This document shows positions 14,083 through 16,441 of a stretch of 16,441 nucleotides of DNA, piece by piece (the first letter of the stretch is position 1; every line of letters begins with the position of its first letter). The translations under genes were made by a program, and so were the position numbers. The notes under the pieces were generated by a model. It ran no database searches, was not told the origin of the DNA, and worked only from the letters and a program-made list of their open reading frames with translations. Source of the stretch: Candidatus Jorgensenbacteria bacterium GWA1_54_12 (GTDB lineage: Bacteria; Patescibacteriota; Minisyncoccia; UBA6257; GWB1-50-10); contig MFKH01000004.1 of assembly GCA_001779505.1 (NCBI GenBank), forward strand, positions 327-16,767, given 5' to 3'.

Positions 14083-15327
14083 TTATATCTCAAAATACCC
14101 CGTGAGGAGGTACTCTTTCAAGAAGTGCTCCAGCCCCTTCTCTCCGAAGTAGGCGGTAAAAAGCCTGTTCCATAACGCTTCCTGGTGGTGATAGAGGTAT
14201 TTCACAAGTTCCTTCTGCTTCACCAGGCTCATCACGGTATCAACGAGATTGAAGCTCACCAAGGTTTCCCCCCCGTCGCTCTTGAAATAATCGCCGACCC
14301 ACCCAAGCCCTCTCCAGAATCTCATCTCATCCCCTCCTAAGGTGACAAGCGCCTCTTCTGCTTTTGCCCAGTGGCGCGCTTCGGGACTCAGGTGCGGCAC
14401 GGCAAGACGCCAGTCATACGGGTCATCCTTTGCCAGGTAGCGCTGCACGACAAGCCACAATGACTTTTCGCTTTCCATTCTCCGGTCAATCACGTCCCCT
14501 GCAAGGAGCGAGATAATCCTCTCCGCAAAAAGTTCGGGAATGCCGACGCCTTGCCTCACGAGCTCCGCATAAAACGGCACCTCGTAAAGGTAATGAAGTA
14601 TAAGGCTCACCATGCGCATGAATTCCCCCGGAATCCCTAAGGCGGCCGGAATCACGAATACGACGCCGAGTTCTTTCAAATGCGAAATATTGTGCCACTT
14701 CTTATGAAGAAACGTTTCCGCTTCTTTATTCCACTTAGGGTCTAAAACGCGCACGGCAACTTCCCGTTCCTCAAAGTCGTCTGGCGTGAGCGACGCGTAC
14801 TGCGGAAGGAATGTTTCGTTCATCCAGGTCCGGTCTTCCATAAAGCGGAGCGCACTATACGTTTCAAACAAATCCTCACGCTCTATAAGCGTGTCCGCCG
14901 ACGAATAACCGAGGTATGCGAGAAGGTGCGGGGGCGGCGCGCTGCAGAGAAACTCTGCCGCCTTCTCGCGCTTCAGATAAAGTCCCGCAGGCACGTGAAC
15001 GGCTTCGCGGAGACGGGTCAAAACCCGTTCCACGTCCGTCGGGCTCGTCACTGCCGGCTCGCCAAAAACACCCCGCAAGCGGTAATCATCCGCCTCCATC
15101 TTTGAGATGAGGGCGGCATAAATGTCGTGCGCCGCCGCGGCGCGCGCAAGACCAAGCGCAGAAAGGCAGTTATCAATGCGTGTCGTGTTTTCCGCCGCAA
15201 GGCGCGGCACGATGTCCTGCTTCCCCGTCACTGTTTCAAACCGGCTGACTGCCTTTAAGACGTCATCCTTGTCTGCCCGCAATATCCGCGCGATGTGTTC
15301 TAATGATTGATTTTCAACATCAATCAT
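14083..15327 (-). CDS. Conserved-looking hypothetical protein
   Basis: 414 residues, not recognised. It appears soluble and mostly helical, rich in aromatic and acidic residues, with no signal peptide. Notable stretches are LGYSSADTLIEREDLFETYS, then a region with many Trp and His (DPKWNKEAETFLHKKWHNIS) and GLGWVGDYFK. Residues near 1-20 (NQSLEHIARILRADKDDVLK) could be a small helical DNA- or protein-binding segment. Its ATG overlaps the pfkB stop (ATGA), so it is co-translated with the kinase and sits between two sugar-phosphate enzymes. A role in that pathway is only suggested by position. Coding status is secure from length and packing. Confidence 0.75.
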   Translation of the reverse strand: MIDVENQSLEHIARILRADKDDVLKAVSRFETVTGKQDIVPRLAAENTTRIDNCLSALGLARAAAAHDIYAALISKMEADDYRLRGVFGEPAVTSPTDVERVLTRLREAVHVPAGLYLKREKAAEFLCSAPPPHLLAYLGYSSADTLIEREDLFETYSALRFMEDRTWMNETFLPQYASLTPDDFEEREVAVRVLDPKWNKEAETFLHKKWHNISHLKELGVVFVIPAALGIPGEFMRMVSLILHYLYEVPFYAELVRQGVGIPELFAERIISLLAGDVIDRRMESEKSLWLVVQRYLAKDDPYDWRLAVPHLSPEARHWAKAEEALVTLGGDEMRFWRGLGWVGDYFKSDGGETLVSFNLVDTVMSLVKQKELVKYLYHHQEALWNRLFTAYFGEKGLEHFLKEYLLTGYFEI

Positions 15328-16331
15328 GAGAGCAGCGGTTCTATATCCAAATCCAAGTAAGTAAAGCGCCGCCCGGGAAATTCGCGCGCACGGAGTGCTC
15401 CCTCGCTTGCTCCGATGTGTGCAACAACGGCGGCTGCGTTCGCCGAAGCGAGTTTTAGGGCATGTGTCACGTCTTCGGCCGCCATAAGCCCGGCGACAAA
15501 TCCCGCGCCAAACGCGTCGCCGGCGCCAGTGCGGTCAACCGCGCCGCTGTCAGCATAAATGCCCGTGCGGTATACGAAACTTCCGTCGGAAAGAGCTGCG
15601 CCGGCGCGGCCGCGGGTCATAACGACAATGCCGCGAACCATTTCGTCCAACGCGCGGAAAATTGCCTTTCCTTTTCCATAAGGGATGCCGGTGAGGAGTG
15701 ATGCCTCTTCTTCGTTCACAAAAACAACGTCCGCCTTGTTCAAAAGCGGCTTCAGTTTTTCCGCGCCAAGTTCCAAATATGCGCGCGACGGGTTCAGGGC
15801 AATGCGCGTACCGCCCTGCTTCAGAACCGTAGCGGCGGCGCGCATCACGGCAAACGGGATATTGCTTGGGGCAATATACGCCCACTTTGCTTTAAGGTGC
15901 GCTGGGCGCATGTCGCGCTCGCGGAGTTCTTCCGCCGCGCCGCGGTAGGTCAAAATGCTCCGGTCACCTCCCGCAAGGAGAATAACCGAGTGCCCCGTCG
16001 GCTCCGTGGGGTGTGTTACGGCGAGAGATGCAATGCCTTCGGCGCGGAAACGCTCGCGTATCGCCCGCCCGCTTTCGTCATTGCCAATTTTGACGAGCGC
16101 CGCCGTTTTGAACCCCTGGCGTGCAAAGGTCACGGCCGCATTCACCGCACCGCCTCCCGTCGTCGCATAAAACTCATCCGCTTCCGTTTTGCCGCCCAAG
16201 GGGAGGCAGACCGCCTCGCCGCGCACGAATCCCAGCGACTTCAAGTGCCGCGCGTCTTTGAGGCGCTTCACGTCGTGGGTGCCAAAAAAGATGTCCCGTG
16301 TCGCCGTACCTATGGTGATGACGTCGTACAT
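15324..16331 (-). CDS. PfkB-family sugar/nucleoside kinase
   Basis: A ribokinase-fold (PfkB) enzyme transferring phosphate from ATP to a sugar, sugar phosphate or nucleoside. It begins YDVITIGTATRDIFF, has the substrate-side GGGAVNAAVTFARQG (about 60-74), NEEEASLLTG and the signature DRTGAGDAFGAGF (about 266-278) containing the catalytic Asp and anion hole. About 335 residues, typical. Substrate cannot be told from sequence; with transketolase and aldolase as neighbours, phosphofructokinase-like or ribose-related activity is plausible. The ATG at 16331 overlaps the tkt stop as TGATG; a GTG at 16334 is also possible. No Shine-Dalgarno. Confidence 0.9.
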   Translation of the reverse strand: MYDVITIGTATRDIFFGTHDVKRLKDARHLKSLGFVRGEAVCLPLGGKTEADEFYATTGGGAVNAAVTFARQGFKTAALVKIGNDESGRAIRERFRAEGIASLAVTHPTEPTGHSVILLAGGDRSILTYRGAAEELRERDMRPAHLKAKWAYIAPSNIPFAVMRAAATVLKQGGTRIALNPSRAYLELGAEKLKPLLNKADVVFVNEEEASLLTGIPYGKGKAIFRALDEMVRGIVVMTRGRAGAALSDGSFVYRTGIYADSGAVDRTGAGDAFGAGFVAGLMAAEDVTHALKLASANAAAVVAHIGASEGALRAREFPGRRFTYLDLDIEPLLS

Positions 16332-16441
16332 CACTTACGTTTAATGACTCGGCGCACCGCCTGCACGATTGCCGCGGTATCCATGCCGTATTTATGAAGC
16401 AGTTCCTCCGGTTCACCGGACTCGCCGAATGTGTCGCGGCT
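16331..16441 (-). CDS. tkt: Transketolase C-terminal end, 5' part outside window
   Basis: Only the last 36 codons are present. They read SRDTFGESGEPEELLHKYGM and then DTAAIVQAVRRVIKRK, matching the usual transketolase ending (DxFGxSGxPxxLLxxYG followed by a helix). Transketolase moves two-carbon units between sugar phosphates using thiamine diphosphate. Split transketolases, with this part on a separate subunit, exist and cannot be excluded. It is the first visible gene of the operon continuing into pfkB. Confidence 0.88.
   Translation of the reverse strand, partial: SRDTFGESGEPEELLHKYGMDTAAIVQAVRRVIKRK

Overview
The window reads as chromosomal DNA of a bacterium of the Candidate Phyla Radiation (Patescibacteria), probably Parcubacteria-like. 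This is an inference from the set of short, tightly packed and often overlapping housekeeping genes, from a release factor 1 that lacks its N-terminal domain, and from the lack of Shine-Dalgarno sequences before almost all housekeeping starts. TGA is used as an ordinary stop (for example secE, rplK and the tkt end), so this is not a lineage that recodes UGA. No rRNA, tRNA, CRISPR array or transposase gene was seen.

Layout. 1-956 (-): 5' part of gatB. 1007-2402 (+): a promoter, a radical SAM/SPASM enzyme gene, a 49-residue candidate RiPP precursor gene and a terminator (cassette 1). 2381-7457 (-): gyrB carrying a 434-residue intein, then secE, nusG, rplK and an HExxH protein gene. 7584-10049 (+): rpmE, rplY, a short prfA and a second HExxH protein gene. 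10023-11636 (-): a second radical SAM/SPASM gene, a 54-residue Cys-rich candidate precursor gene and a terminator (cassette 2). 11764-16441 (-): tkt end, pfkB-family kinase, a 414-residue unknown, class II aldolase and a secreted coiled-coil/lytic transglycosylase protein, arranged as one tight carbohydrate/envelope operon.

The main finding is a duplicated architecture. Each radical SAM-precursor cassette faces, tail to tail, a gene for a small cytosolic HExxH protein. The two HExxH proteins share a second signature, SARxLxEExI, 33-41 residues after HExxH, so they look like members of one family. Each is the last gene of a translation-gene operon. Cassette 1 encodes three tandem W-x-(K/R) pentapeptides, a pattern suited to Trp-centred three-residue cyclophanes. 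Cassette 2 encodes a core with four cysteines, suited to Cys-derived thioethers. The two precursors also share an N-terminal pattern and a polybasic C-terminus. All four cassette genes carry a full AGGAGG, while no other gene start in the window does. The HExxH proteins may process, export or control the peptides; that link rests on position and repetition only.

Other points of interest are the GyrB intein, which resembles the Synechocystis GyrB intein in site, length and sequence as I recall it, and RF1 without domain 1, which follows rplY in the same reading frame across a UAG stop.
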